Below are positions 13,201 through 24,639 of a DNA stretch of 64,000 nucleotides, piece by piece. A model generated the notes under the pieces. The model made no database searches and was not told the DNA's origin. It was given only the letters and a program-made list of their open reading frames with translations. Position numbers and translations under genes: made by a program. How positions within the stretch are numbered: position 1 is the stretch's first letter; each line of letters begins with the position of its first letter. Source of the DNA: Viscum album (taxonomy: Eukaryota; Streptophyta; Magnoliopsida; Santalales; Viscaceae); the NCBI GenBank assembly GCA_963277665.1, contig OY728165.1, positions 1,152,424,050 to 1,152,488,049 of the forward strand, read 5' to 3'.

Positions 13201-14784
13201 GTATAATTCTCATTTGAGGATTAAAAATAATGTTTATAAACTTTATATCATTATTTATATGAATAAGATACAACCTATCTACAAAAAACAAGACTTATGT
13301 AACAAAACATATAAAATAAAACTAGTAAATTAACACCCGAAACGACGATAATACTAAGATATTATTAACACAGAAATGTTAAAAGATCATATATGATATC
13401 TTATAAATGTATATTATTATTTTATAATTTAATACCAATTATTTCACCACTATAAAGTAGTTTAACCTACACCTAACCTTTTAAAAGTACAAGGTAAGTG
13501 TTATTTCACAATCTCTTCATTATTTGAAGTTGTTTATACGTAAATATCTTCTAGGACTTCTTTATCATCCACATCCATGTTTATAAAAATGTATTCCAAA
13601 TCATTTTTACTATTTAATATACTATGGGTTAATGTCATTGATACCCTTGTTTGACTTTTTATTAAATGGTTTTAATTGAATCTTTCTACCATTTTGAAAA
13701 CAATGTCCTTTTTAACCTTATCGACAGAATTAAGGTAAAAATGTATTTTGTAACTTATATGGAGGGTGGGGATATTTTCCACCATTATTAACTATTCGAA
13801 CATTACATTACTATTTTGTAAGAATATTTTCAATTTAAATTTTTTATTTTATAAATATGTGACTTTTAAATGATTTCTGAAAAAGATATATTTCTCTCAA
13901 ATAGTTTGGATTTCATCTATGTCAACTTCCTTTGAAGGATATTATGCTTATTTGAAGTAGATTTATCATGATACAAAACTTCTATATTGTATTGAAGGTT
14001 TTGTGATATGTTTTACTATGGATGTGTTTTTTTTATACCATTCATTGTTTCTGGAGAATGTATTGACATTTCATATGCTAATTTTAATATAAATGATTAT
14101 TTTATGTTTAAAACTATTCATACAAGGAAAGAATTGGACTTAATAAGTGACGGGTGGAGCCCTCTATAGCTCCTAGATTCATCGGTATGTCTGATGAGAC
14201 AAACTATTTTCTTGGCACAACCCCTTGAAAAAATCTTATTTGTAGTCTTAGCATAAGGCCTTGACAATGTGGTTTTTATAGTCTGGCAGTATGCATTCCA
14301 TCATTATGAAAGTTTTTTTTGATATTGCATGTGATTATTCTACTAGTAGAATATCCTTGTGAATAATTAAATGGTATTATTTCATTTTATCATTTAAATA
14401 TTATGCTGATGTTCACGTTTAAAAGGCATTAGTTTTAGTAATACATTACCTTAAATGTTTATGCTTATTTATGAATGTTTCAGCAATATTGTAATCCTTA
14501 CTGAGCATATGAGCTCACCCCTTTCTATGTTTTATTTTTCCCAGGATGTGAAGAAATATTTTATGACTGACCTGAAGGGATAGTATGAAGGGAATATGAG
14601 TGTGGACATTGGAGACTCTGTTATTGTAGTATTTCACTTTATGATGTAATGTATCATTTATGAGTGTATCTAATGATTCCTAGGCTAATAAAATAATCGG
14701 TCTTTTGATACATGATCTTTTATTATCATGACAATGATATATAATAATGCAAAGAATCTGGGTAACTGGGTTTGGGGTGTTATA

Positions 14785-15273
14785 GTTGGTATCAGATGAA
14801 GTTTAGTACAATCCTTGGAAGCTATATTTAGATATACTCTGATTAGAGAAGATGGACTTTGAGGATTAGTATAGAAGAACTTCCTAGAATTTTTTTATTG
14901 TAGAGATTTTGTGAATTTTCAGAGAAATACATCCCTGTCTGGATACAAGCAGGTATAGGCGGCTCTGGAATAGATGTATTTAGGGGTAAAAGCCTAAAAC
15001 AACGCTTTGAGCTAGACTCAAATGAAAACCATTGCTTGACAACGAGCCTTGTTGCACTCTTAGTTACGACACTCTCAGGGGATATGCTTACGATAATTCT
15101 CAATTTTTTTACAAACCATTATGAAGTGTTAATGAGTATATACAACCTCAAAGAATTTTTTTTGTTATTATGGATTATATCCATAAACTATTTAATTTAT
15201 GTTCAGTGTTTTAAAAATGTGGATTTATGTACTAAGATTCATAAACTAATCTATTGTATTCCGTTGTTTAGAA
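14785..15273 (+). other. Leader between primer site and gag, element A
   Basis: This is an untranslated leader. The blocks at 14960-15000 (GGAATAGATGTATTTAGGGG) and 15075-15095 (AGGGGATATGCTTACGATA) are conserved in position and partly in sequence in the leaders of B (32650-32690 and 32758-32775), C (around 48230-48350) and D (around 61420-61560). This let me place those interiors. Confidence 0.7.
14787..14798 (+). other. Primer binding site of element A
   Basis: TGGTATCAGATG, two bases after the 5' LTR, matches 10 of the 12 bases complementary to the 3' end of plant initiator Met-tRNA (TGGTATCAGAGC). It would prime minus-strand DNA synthesis. Confidence 0.85.
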
Positions 15274-16340
15274 ATGGCACCTAGTGGATGAAATGGATGT
15301 CGTATCAATGAATACACTCCATATAGGGATTTCCCTCCTTCTCAAGATAATTATAGTGGAGATGGTGATGCAACTGCTGCTGATCAGCTAATCACCATAC
15401 TGGGAAAACTCACTCCGGTTATGAATAATAACCTTTCCCGTATGGAGCACCTAGATCCACAGGGTGGAGGATCAATTTAAGATCACTTCATGGGGAAACA
15501 ACCACCGACATTGAATGGGAATACAAATCCCTTAGTATATGATCAATGGATGAATTCCGTAGAGAAAATATTTCATGCCTTAGGGAGTAGTGAAAGGGAA
15601 AAAGTTATCATGGTAGTTTACCACCTCACAGGAGATACTGATCAATGGTGGTCATTGATTCAAAACAAGAAGGAAGATGATGAAGTATCAAATATGGAAT
15701 GGAGGGAGTTCAAGGAGCTATTTTTAGAAACATACTTTCCTCATGACCATCGATCAGATAAGGAAAGGGAATTTCTGAGTCTGAGATAAAAGGATGATGA
15801 GAATGTCGCAATGTATGAGGATAACATTACAAGGTTAGAAAGGCATGAAGAAGATTATATACATAACCCAAGGAGTAAGAATGTTCATTTATTCTATTGT
15901 TTAAAACCATTTCTCCGTTGAGAATTAGTCTCACAATCCTTCTCATTATACGAAGACATGTTCTCATGTGATATCGAGACAGAAAATGAATTCTCTAAGT
16001 CTTACGACTTTAAAGAAATGAAAGAGAAGAAGATATCTACTGATCACTCTAGGAATGGAAATAAGAGGATGAAGGGAAAAGTAGAATATCCATCCAGCAT
16101 TAAATGTGGGAAGAAACATACTTGTACATTCTTGAAGGGAATGGGAGTCTATTAAAAGTGTGGGGAAAAAGGCCACCATGATCGTGATTGCAAGGGGAAG
16201 AAAGAAGCTACAAATGTTCAATTCTACAATTGCAAAGTAATGGGGCATTATGCAATTGAATGTCATACGCGTCAAGGGACCATTACTAAGAAAAGGACAA
16301 GGGATAAAGGCCAAGCTTATGCTATCACTCCTGCTGAGGT
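15274..16340 (+). pseudogene. gag of element A, broken by stops
   Basis: Capsid/nucleocapsid precursor. The ATG at 15274 opens a frame (MAPSG then TGA) that stays the same through gag and protease up to about 16975. The retrotransposon gag domain is best seen at 15490-15789, with the QWMNSVEKIFHALGSSE segment and a TGDTDQWW motif. Two zinc knuckles follow: KCGEKGHHDRDC near 16156-16191 and YNCKVMGHYAIEC near 16224-16263. In both, the first Cys of the CX2C pair is lost. Stops at the sixth codon, near 15478, near 15787, near 15919 and near 16153 end translation repeatedly; several are explained by C-to-T or G-to-A changes. Confidence 0.88.
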
Positions 16341-16975
16341 AGAATCTCTGAAAGACATTGTGGCAGGTAATTTAATAGTTTCCTCATGTTTAGAAAATGC
16401 TTTGTTTGATTCTAGATTATCACATTGTTTCATATCTTCCCATTTTTCTATGAAAATTAGATATTTCAAATTTGATTTAACAATGGAGTTATCAGTCAAA
16501 ACTCATTAGGCAAGTACCATTGCAACAATGTTTTGTGAATCTGTTCCCGTTAGAGAATATAAATGTTCTTTTTATACTAATCTCATTGTCATAATAATGA
16601 TTGAGTTTGATATAATCCTCAGTATGTATTGGCTTTATGTCCATGATGTGATGATTTATTGTAAGAAGAATGAAGTTATGATTTTTTATGATGATGATAA
16701 GGAACACCTTATCTTTAGAAAAGAATCTTCACCACACAATTCTTATCTAGATCCACCACATATAGATTAACTAAATTCAATTATTAGGGAGGAAGAGATT
16801 GAAATGACTATGGGTGACGAAAGGAATGTTCAAATAGGGGATGTACATATTGTGAGTGAATATGTTGATGTGGTTCCAGAATATTTACCTTTACATCCTC
16901 CTGAATTAGAAATTGTTTTTCCATCGATTTATTTCCTGGTTCATGGCCTATATCGAAGACCCCTTATTGAATATC
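16341..16975 (+). pseudogene. Aspartic protease region of element A
   Basis: In the same frame as gag. The active-site segment reads LFDSRLSHCFIS at 16402-16437, against the gypsy pattern L-F-D-S-G-A-(T/S)-H-S-F-I-S. The catalytic Asp (16408-16410) is kept but the Gly of DSG has become Arg. A stop lies near 16507. The rest of the protease is followed by a linker (16804-16970) that contains VVPEYLPLHPPELEI, in place of the usual linker pattern before RT. Confidence 0.85.
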
Positions 16976-18220
16976 CACTATGGAATTAGTTGAACTAAAG
17001 AAACAACTAGAGGAATTGAGTAATAAGGGATTTATTCACCCCAGTGTTTCTCTATGGGGATCCCTTGTCCTTTTTGATAAATATAAAGTTGGATCTATGA
17101 GGTTATGTATCGACTACCGTGAAATCAATGACATACTAATAAAGAGAAAGTATCTCATACCTCACATTGATGATTTATTCAACCAACAGCATGGAGCTAA
17201 ATGATTTTCAATGATCGATCTTCGATCTGGATACCATTAGTTGTGTGTGAAGAAGGAATACATTCCGAAGAAAACATTTCGAACCAGGTATGATTATTAC
17301 GAGTTCATAGTAATGCCTTTTGTATTGACTAATTCACCCTCTGTATTCATGGATTGAATGAATAAAGTTTCCAAGGAATTTCTCGATGATTTTGTGTTAG
17401 TATTTATTGATGATATCTTGGTATACTCCAAAATATATGAAGATCATGAAAATCAATTTTGCATTACCCTGAAGACTGAAAGAATACATGAATTATATGA
17501 GAAGTTTAGCATGTGTGAATTTTGGCTTCAAGAGATTTTTTTTCTTAGCCATATTTTCTGTAAGGATGGAATATCTGTTGATCCTACTATGAAAAGTGAA
17601 ATCCAAGAATGGCCAGCATCAACGAGTATAACTAAGTCATGCAGGTTTATTGGATTAGCAGGTGATTATCAGCATTTCGTCCAGAACATTGCCTGATTGG
17701 ATAACCCATTTACGAAGCTCACACGTGAAGGTGTTAAATTTACATAGAAAAATGAGTGAGAGTAATGTTTTGAAGAACTGAAGAGAATATTAGTCAATGC
17801 TCTTATATTTACTCTACCATCGGGGAATGATGGGTTTTTTATTTATAGTGATGCTTCAAAAAAAGAACTTGTTTATGTCCTTATGTAGAATCATAACATT
17901 ATTTCCTATGCATCACAACAGCTAGAAATTCATGAGAAATACTGTCCTACTCATGATCTTGAGTTAGCAGCTATAATATTTTCATTTTAGATTTGGAGAC
18001 ACTATCTCTATGGTTAGAAATGTGAGATTTATACTGATCAAAAGATTTTGAATTATATTTTCCTACAAAAAGAACATGACATGAAGAAAAGGAGATGTCT
18101 TGAATTACTCAAGGATTATGATTGCATGATACACTACCACCCGGGGAGGGGAAATATGGTGGTATCAGCTTTGTTTAGAAAGTATCATGGAGTTTTAACA
18201 AGATAAAAGTTGAAAAGGAT
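16976..18220 (+). pseudogene. Reverse transcriptase and RNase H of element A
   Basis: A frameshift near 16975 moves the frame by one. RT opens at about 16980 with [18 protein letters not shown], then [11 protein letters not shown] near 17100, and the polymerase active site VFIDDILVYS with the Asp pair at 17409-17414, which is intact. RNase H follows: YSDASKKEL near 17850, HDLELAAIIF near 17955, IYTDQKILNYIF near 18030 and YHPGRGN near 18135. Stops occur after AK at about 17202 and at several later points. Domain order RT-RNase H-integrase makes this Ty3/gypsy. Confidence 0.9.
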
Positions 18221-18229
18221 CCTATATAC

Positions 18230-19300
18230 ATGGATCTAGTTAATATGGACATGGGAATCACCATGGAAGGTGAAACATCAATAATTTTTTAAATAGTTGT
18301 CAAAAAATATTTACTAGAAAGGATTAATAGTTCTCAGACCGATGATCAAGAATTTCAAAAGATGAATAAAGTTGTGAATGATGGGAGATTGAGATACATT
18401 GTGTATGAAGAAGGAATTTTGAAATTTTGGAAGCGACTTTATTTTCCAGATATACCTGATCTAAAAAGGGAATTGTAGGATGATGCTCATAGTTCCAATT
18501 TCAATATAAACCCTAGGAGCACAAAAATGTATAGATATTTGAAGGGACATTTTTTGTGGGACAACATGAAGAGGTAGATTTCTGATTTTGTGCCAAGATT
18601 TATGGTTTGTCAACAAGTGAATGCTGGAAGGCAATAGCCTGGAGGAGTATTGAAACCTCTTCCCATACCTGATTGGAAATGGGATAATATCATGATGGAC
18701 TTTTTCATGGGACCAAAAAAGACTCCTAGAAGGAATGATACAATATAGGTCATTGTTGATCGTCCTACCAAGTCAGCACATTTTCTTGCTATAAGAGAAG
18801 ATCTACCCCTAGAATGTCAAGAATGACTATATATTAATGAAGACCTGATACTTCATTGAGTACCCTTATCAATTGTTTCGGATCATGATCCCCGTTTTAA
18901 ATCAAAATCCTGGAAGAGTCTATAGATGGACTTAGATACTAAACTTTGTTTGAGCACTATCTACCATCCTCAAATAGTTGGACAATAAGAACGAACTATT
19001 CAAACCTTAGAAGACATGTTGAGATCTTCCTCAATTGACATTTTGGGTTTGTGGGATCAATATTTACCTATGGTAGAATTTTCCTATAACAATATCTTAC
19101 ATTCAAGTATTTTGATGGCACTATATGAAGAGTTATATGGAAAGAGATGTCGCACACCAACCTGTTTCGACGATGTTGCTAAAAGAATACACGTAGGCCC
19201 ATAACTGGTGGAGGAAATGATGTAAAAGGTGAAGGTTATCCAAATCCACATCAAAGCAGCTCAAAGAAGGAAAAATAGCTATGCCGATAACCAAAAGTAA
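18230..19300 (+). pseudogene. Integrase of element A, D,D(35)E residues kept
   Basis: Read in a third frame. The amino-terminal HHCC finger is damaged: the first His is seen in DDAHSSNFNI, the second His is Asn, and of the CX2C pair only MVCQQV remains. The catalytic core keeps all three acidic residues: Asp in MMDFFMG (18698-18700), Asp in SDHDPRF (18881-18883) and Glu in the GQxERT motif (18989-18991). The two last are 35 residues apart. A stop codon sits directly before the Glu. The downstream LWDQYLPMVEFSYNN block (19050-19100) and the GKRCRTP block are typical of gypsy integrases. Confidence 0.9.
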
Positions 19301-19309
19301 GGATTTGTA

Positions 19310-19740
19310 ATTTCAAGTAGGAGATCATGTTTTCTTGAAGGTATCTCTATTGAAGGGAGTTAAACGTTTTTGTACAATGGGTAAATTGATTACCATGTAT
19401 ATAGGACCTTTCAAAATTACAGAACGAATTGGGGTTGTAGTTTATCGTTTGGCAATGCCCCCAAATCTCCCCAAAGTTCACGATGTCTTCCATATATCAC
19501 TGTTATGAAAATACATGCCCGACCCAATGCATGTACTCACTTAAGAGGAATTAGTACTGGAACCCGATCTGTCTTATTTCAATGATCCTGTTAATATTTT
19601 TGATATGAGAAAACAAGTGCTAAGAAACTGGACGATTCTTCTGGAAAATGTTCAATGGAGAAACCATTAGATGGAAGAGACAACGTGGGAACCCAAGGAA
19701 CTTATGATAAAGAACCAGCCTAGTCTTTTCATGCAGTAGT
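19310..19740 (+). pseudogene. Integrase C-terminus and chromodomain-like tail of element A
   Basis: Another frameshift near 19300 leads to the FQVGDHVFLKVSLLKG motif (19311-19358), the GPF-type block IGPFKITERIG, and VHDVFHISLL. The tail (19557-19740) has LEPDLSYFNDPVNIF, then the chromodomain-like VQWRNH-stop-MEETTWEP. This order is known from chromoviruses, where the domain steers integration to heterochromatin. Insertion of A into another retrotransposon fits that. At least two stops break it. Confidence 0.85.
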
Positions 19741-19770
19741 ATTCTAGAAATTTCGATGATGAAATTATTT

Positions 19771-19784
19771 GAAGGAGGGGATAA
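19771..19784 (+). other. Polypurine tract of element A
   Basis: GAAGGAGGGGATAA lies directly before the 3' LTR and would prime plus-strand DNA synthesis. Its position matches the polypurine tract of element C at 52898-52908. Confidence 0.8.
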
Positions 19785-21363
19785 TATAACACCCCAAACT
19801 TCCATGATACTCTTCTCTTTGAACAATACAGTAGCATGTGTTATACTCAACTTTGAGTTCAAACGCACACCACAACCAATCAAAAGAGCTGTTATGAATT
19901 GTAATACCCACTTTTTGAAATTTTATAAATGTAACATTTTAAAATGGACTTAATTTTTGGATTCGGAATATCAAAATTTTCATAGGGTGAGTTTTTGGTA
20001 CTTTTCAGATAACTTTCATAATTTTATGAATAGTGAAAATTAATAAATATTATTTAAAAACAAATTTATTAATCGAAGTGATTAATAGTGATAATTTAGG
20101 AATTTCAGTGAATTTAGAGTAAAATTAGGTTATATTTTTACCATTTAATCAAATTTTGGTAATTGGAAACAATTTCACATTTAAACTAGACATAAGCAAG
20201 TGCCAATATTTTGGTAGTTATTATCTCTAAAAAACACACTTTTTTTACAACGGGAATTAATTTTAAATTAATTTCTGCCACTACTGTGTTTTGATTTTTG
20301 AAAAATAGATTCTATATTTATAATCAGGAGGTCAAAATTTTTTAAATAGTTTACTTTTATTTTTAGCCATTTAGAATAATTATTTCGGTAAATATTTTAT
20401 TTACCATGGTGAAAGGGTAAATCAGGTTAATAAGGGTCAAAAATAATATTATTATAATAATAAATTACCCTATAACATGTCCTAACCCTATTGGTTGATA
20501 AACATACTTCTATCGGAAACTTTGGGTCAATTTTGGGACCCAATGGATCCACTTGTAAGTGATAATTAAACATTATATAAATTAAGTTAATGTAAATTAA
20601 AAAATGACATAATCATATATCATTTAGAAAAATAATTATTACATAGGGTTATATATGTTTTATTTTAGACTATAAATATTAATTAGAATGATAGAAATAT
20701 TTACTACATAATGGTATTTTATTAATAATTTTTAGACATTTAGTAATTATATTTTTTATGACACAATAATGATTAAGTATTTTCCTTATTAATAAAAGTA
20801 TCAAATAATCAATATTATAAGTGTTAAAATAAATATAATTTGAATGTTTTTATGTCATAAAAGAAATTTATTAGTGAATATTATAAGTAAGGATTTATTA
20901 AATAAATAATTTTTAAATTAATAAAGTTTTTATGACTTTATGAGAAATCAATTATTAGATATTGTCAAAATTGACATAAATGAGTTTTTAAAACAAATAT
21001 TATATTATTAATTGATACTCTATTCCTAAAAATCTATGGTTCGTCCAAAGAACTTATATAATGATATATGTATTATTAATGGACCACTTGGGGTAGAATT
21101 AATGTTTATAGTAAGTTTATTTACTATACAATATAAAGATACAAAGTGACATGGTAAGTGTAAAACTAATTAACTATGAGTTAAAACTAAAATATAAGGT
21201 TAATATAGTGACCCAAACCTGTCAAAAATCTATTCAATGAAAGTATTTCGACCCATCCCCACCTTATATTTTGAATAATATAATTTTTATCCATTCTAGG
21301 CCGAATATAAATTTATTATAAATAAATACCTTTTGTTTTTCGTATAGAGCTCCTCATCCCCCC

Positions 21364-21370
21364 TATAAAA
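21364..21370 (+). promoter_or_regulatory. TATA box of LTR A2
   Basis: TATAAAA after CATCCCCCC and before GGACACCAC, in the same place as 12594 of the 5' LTR. From a 3' LTR such a promoter would read out into the flanking copia sequence. Confidence 0.7.
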
Positions 21371-21689
21371 GGACACCACTTTAACTAATTATTCACACGT
21401 ATAAAGCCTGTTTGTTTGGAGAAAACCTGCCTAATTAACCTCTAAACTTACCTAAATTCGTCCTAGAGGCCTTACATTAGTCAGAAATCCAATGTATGGA
21501 GCCATTTTTATCAAATCAAAAGGAAGAACCCGAAGAAGAGGTAATGTTTCCACCAAGCCCTTCCATGTTCATTACTTTTTTCACTTATACTTTCTTTGTT
21601 ATTTACATTCTAATATAATAATTACCCTATCTTCTATATATTGTGATGTTGTTATAAATATGTTTAAAACATATTTAGTATTCTATCCA

Positions 21690-21960
21690 TCCTATGAATG
21701 ACATGTCACCATAAATGCGTACGTACGACTTACGGTCTCCAGGTCGTGGTGTAATTGTTATTAAAAACATTATTATTTGGATTGGTAAGTTAATGATATG
21801 TAATTGATTTAAATGATAAATATAACATGATAATTATTATTTATATATATGTTATTACATCCATTTATCTGTGATTTTAGTATCAAAAAAATGATATTGT
21901 CGCTCGTGCGTACGTACGGACTACCGTCTCCATGAACATGATGAGATTCATTCCCCATTG
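21690..21960 (+). repeat. Two-unit ~191-bp repeat in LTR A2
   Basis: GCGTACGTACG occurs at 21717 and again at 21908, 191 bp apart, followed by GACTTACGGTCTCC and GACTACCGTCTCC respectively. Here both units keep the full CGTACGTACG palindrome, so this copy shows the unit most clearly. Confidence 0.8.
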
Positions 21961-23554
21961 TAACCATTAAAGTATATCTCTCATTTTATGATTAAAAATA
22001 ATATTTAAATACATAATATCATTATGGATATGAAAAATTTACAACCTATCAATAAAAAATATGGCTTATGTAACAAAACATGTAAAAGAAAATGAGTAAG
22101 ATAACACCTGAAACGACAATAAAACCTATTTATTATTAACAACGTAGTGTTAAAAAATAATATATAATATCATATTAATGTATATAATTCTTATATAATT
22201 TAACAAAAATTATTTCAACATTATACTGGATGCTAACCTACCCTCATCCAAGGAAAAGTACAAGTTAAGGGTTATTTCACAATCTCTTCATTATCTGTGG
22301 TTGTTTATACGTAATTATCTAATGGGACCTCTTTATCATCCACATCCATGTTTCTTAAAAATATATTCCAAATCTTTTTCTAATTAATAGACTATTGGTT
22401 AAAGTAATATATACCTTTGTTTGACTTTTTACAAGATGTTTTGAAAGGAATCTTTCCATTGTTTTCCAAAAAAGGTCATTTTTATCCTTTTCGACAGAAT
22501 TAAGGTAAGAATGTCTTTTTTTAACTTATATGGTGGGTGGTGCTATTTTCCACTGTTATAAGATCTTTAATGCTTCCCTTAAATGCATATAAGGATATTT
22601 TTAATGTAAATTTTTTATTTTATAATTATGTGACTTTTAAATGATTTCAAAAAAAAGATATATTTCTCTCAAAGAGTTTTGATTTCATCTATGTCGACAT
22701 CCATTAATGGATTTTAAGCTTATTTGAAATTGTTTTATAATGATACAAATCATTCATATTATATTGAAAGTTTTGTGATATGTTTGACTGTGTATGTTTT
22801 ATTTTTATACCAATCATGGTTTCAAGAGAATGTATTGACATTTCATATGCTAGTTTTAATACAAATGTTTATTTTATGTTTAAACCTGTTCATATGAGGA
22901 ATTCATTAGACATAAAAAGTGACGAGTGGAGCCTGATATAGCTCCTCGATGCATCAATAGGTCTCTTGATACAAACTAGTGTCTTGGAACTAGGCCTTGA
23001 AAAAATATTATTTGTAGTCTTGCCACAAGGCCTTGACTATGTGGTTTTGATAGTCTGGCATTATGCATTCCATCATTATGAATATGGTTATTGATATTGC
23101 ATCTGATTATTTTAATAATAGAATATCCATGTGAATAAGTAAATTGAATTATTTCATATTATCTTTTCATATTATGCTTAAGTTCATGTTTAAAATTATT
23201 TTATTTTAGTTGTACATTGCCTTAAATGTTAATGCATATTTATGAAAGATTCGTCTATATTGTTACCATTACTGACCTTCTGAGATAACCCCTTTATATG
23301 TTTTATTTTTCCAAAGATGTGATGAAATATTTTATGACTAACATACAGGGATATTCTAAAGGGGATGTTGCTGTGGACTATTAAGACTATGCAATTTTAG
23401 TTTATACTTTATGATTTAATGTAACTTTTATGAATGTATCTAGTGTTTCCAAGGCTATTAAACTAATTGGTCTTTAGAGACTTGATCCTTTAGGATCATG
23501 CCAATGTTATGTAATAATGCACCGAATCTGGGTAACTGGGGTCAGGGCATTACA

Positions 23555-23559
23555 ATTTT
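23555..23559. repeat. Target-site duplication of element A, right copy
   Basis: ATTTT matches 11011-11015. It is followed at once by copia coding sequence (the pre-integrase SKLITNGLVKDFP segment), which shows the insertion is inside copia pol. Confidence 0.75.
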
Positions 23560-24300
23560 AGTAAGCTAATCACTAATGGGTTAGTTAAGGATTTCCCAGC
23601 AATACTATTCCCATCATTCAAATATATTAACACATGTTAAAATTGGAAGAGGTGAAAAATATCATTCAAACTAACCAAGGTTGTTTCAACATATAAAAAC
23701 ATATTTATGGTTTACATGGACAAGTTTATAACTTGTAACATATATATAATTAATTGAAATACCTATTACAATGTTATTTTATATAAATTTTCGGGATAAA
23801 CTAAGTTATTTATACAGCACAAAATAGTGAATTGTATTTTTATATTTCCCAAATAACCAGAATCATTAGAGACCTTAGAGGATATTCTACTGATAACATA
23901 AGAAGATATCATGTCCATGAGTTTGAAAATATAAAATTCAATTATTATAATCAAATCAACTATAATCATAAATTTTAAACACCTAAGGTTCCATAAGAAA
24001 ATGGTGTGGTAGAAAGAAGGAATAGATCTCATCAAAAGAATTATCGGATAATATTAAATGTGTATGACCAACCCATATATTTTTGGAAGAATATATAAAT
24101 AAAATTTTCAAAGTTTTCGTTTGGATTATAATTAGAAATTTTTTAAATAATACACTATATAGTTTTTGAAACAGAAGAAAAAAATGCTTCATTAGATTCA
24201 ATTTTTGGGTAATAATTTCATTATATTTTGAAAGATGAGATTTTCGAAACATTTCCATCCAATAGTGATGAAGATTTTTTTATAGATATTTAACATGAAT
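23560..24300 (+). pseudogene. copia integrase remnant
   Basis: The pre-integrase segment SKLITNGLVKDFPAI begins right at the edge of element A. KISFKLTKVVSTYKNIF and MVYMDKF follow (copia pattern K-x-S-F-K-x-K-x-x-V-S-T-x-R-P-L...H-M-D-L-F). The second catalytic Asp region reads RRYHVHEFEN near 23901-23930, with Tyr where Asp is expected. The catalytic Glu is kept in ENGVVERRN (Glu codon 24012-24014). The zinc-binding Cys/His set is mostly lost and the frame has several stops. Confidence 0.8.
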
Positions 24301-24639
24301 TAATTTATATAGTGAATTCGATAAAAAATTGTAATATTATGTATTCCTCAAAAATGATGAAACATTTAAACATTAACCGATTAATTACATTGAAAACATT
24401 AAGTATGATATTTCAAATTTGAATATCAATACCTCATCCAAACCTAATTATATTTATGTGAAAACTTCAATAGAAAAATAATAATTTTTAGAGGAATTGT
24501 GCAAACATGAAATTCAGAAAAAATATTATGTCTCAATTAATAACATTCCCAAATCCATTATTATACATAGAGACCACCTGCTAAATGTTTTATATGGATA
24601 TCTACATAGAGTATGTTACTTAGAAATACTCATTGAAAT

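Larger units (their letters stand above)
11016..14784 (+). repeat. 5' LTR of element A
   Basis: It aligns end to end with 19785-23554. Shared landmarks include the opening CACCCC-type block, a C-rich TATA region near 12590, two GC-rich unit cores (12946-12980 and 13130-13190), the block around 14155-14340 that begins with GTGGAGCC, and the closing GGGTAACTGGG before GGGGTGTTATA. The 5' edge is decayed: where the right copy has TATAACACCCC, this one has TTTAATACCCC. The right edge abuts the primer site with a 2-base spacer. By eye the first 120 bases agree at roughly four in five positions with the right LTR, so the insertion is old. Confidence 0.92.
11016..23554 (+). mobile_element. Ty3/gypsy chromovirus A (Tekay/Del-like), complete structure
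   Basis: This is a 12.5-kb element: two LTRs of about 3.77 kb, a 5.0-kb interior, a primer site, a polypurine tract and a 5-bp target duplication. Domain order is gag, protease, RT, RNase H, integrase, chromodomain-like tail. RT precedes integrase, which is diagnostic of Ty3/gypsy; the tail and very long LTRs point to the Tekay/Del branch (inference). It sits inside the pol of a copia element. Coding capacity is lost: many in-frame stops and a path through at least four frame segments (about 15274-16975, 16976-18190, 18190-19300, 19310-19740). Confidence 0.92.
19785..23554 (+). repeat. 3' LTR of element A
   Basis: This is the partner of 11016-14784, nearly the same length (3770 versus 3769 bp). 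It begins TATAACACCCCAAAC, which is the exact reverse complement of the last 15 bases of the 5' LTR (14770-14784). It ends AGGGCATTACA, so the usual TG...CA ends survive only as ...CA at the right side. It carries the same TATA box, two-unit repeat and GTGGAGCC block (around 22925). A target duplication follows it. Confidence 0.92.

Noticed and set aside
14843..15284. Overlapping frames 14843-15103 (minus) and 15036-15284 (plus)
   Set aside because: They lie in the untranslated leader of element A, which is conserved as nucleotide sequence but not as a frame in B, C and D.
23766..24035. Minus-strand frame of 89 codons
   Set aside because: Shadow of the copia integrase remnant on the plus strand, which has recognisable motifs (ENGVVERRN).
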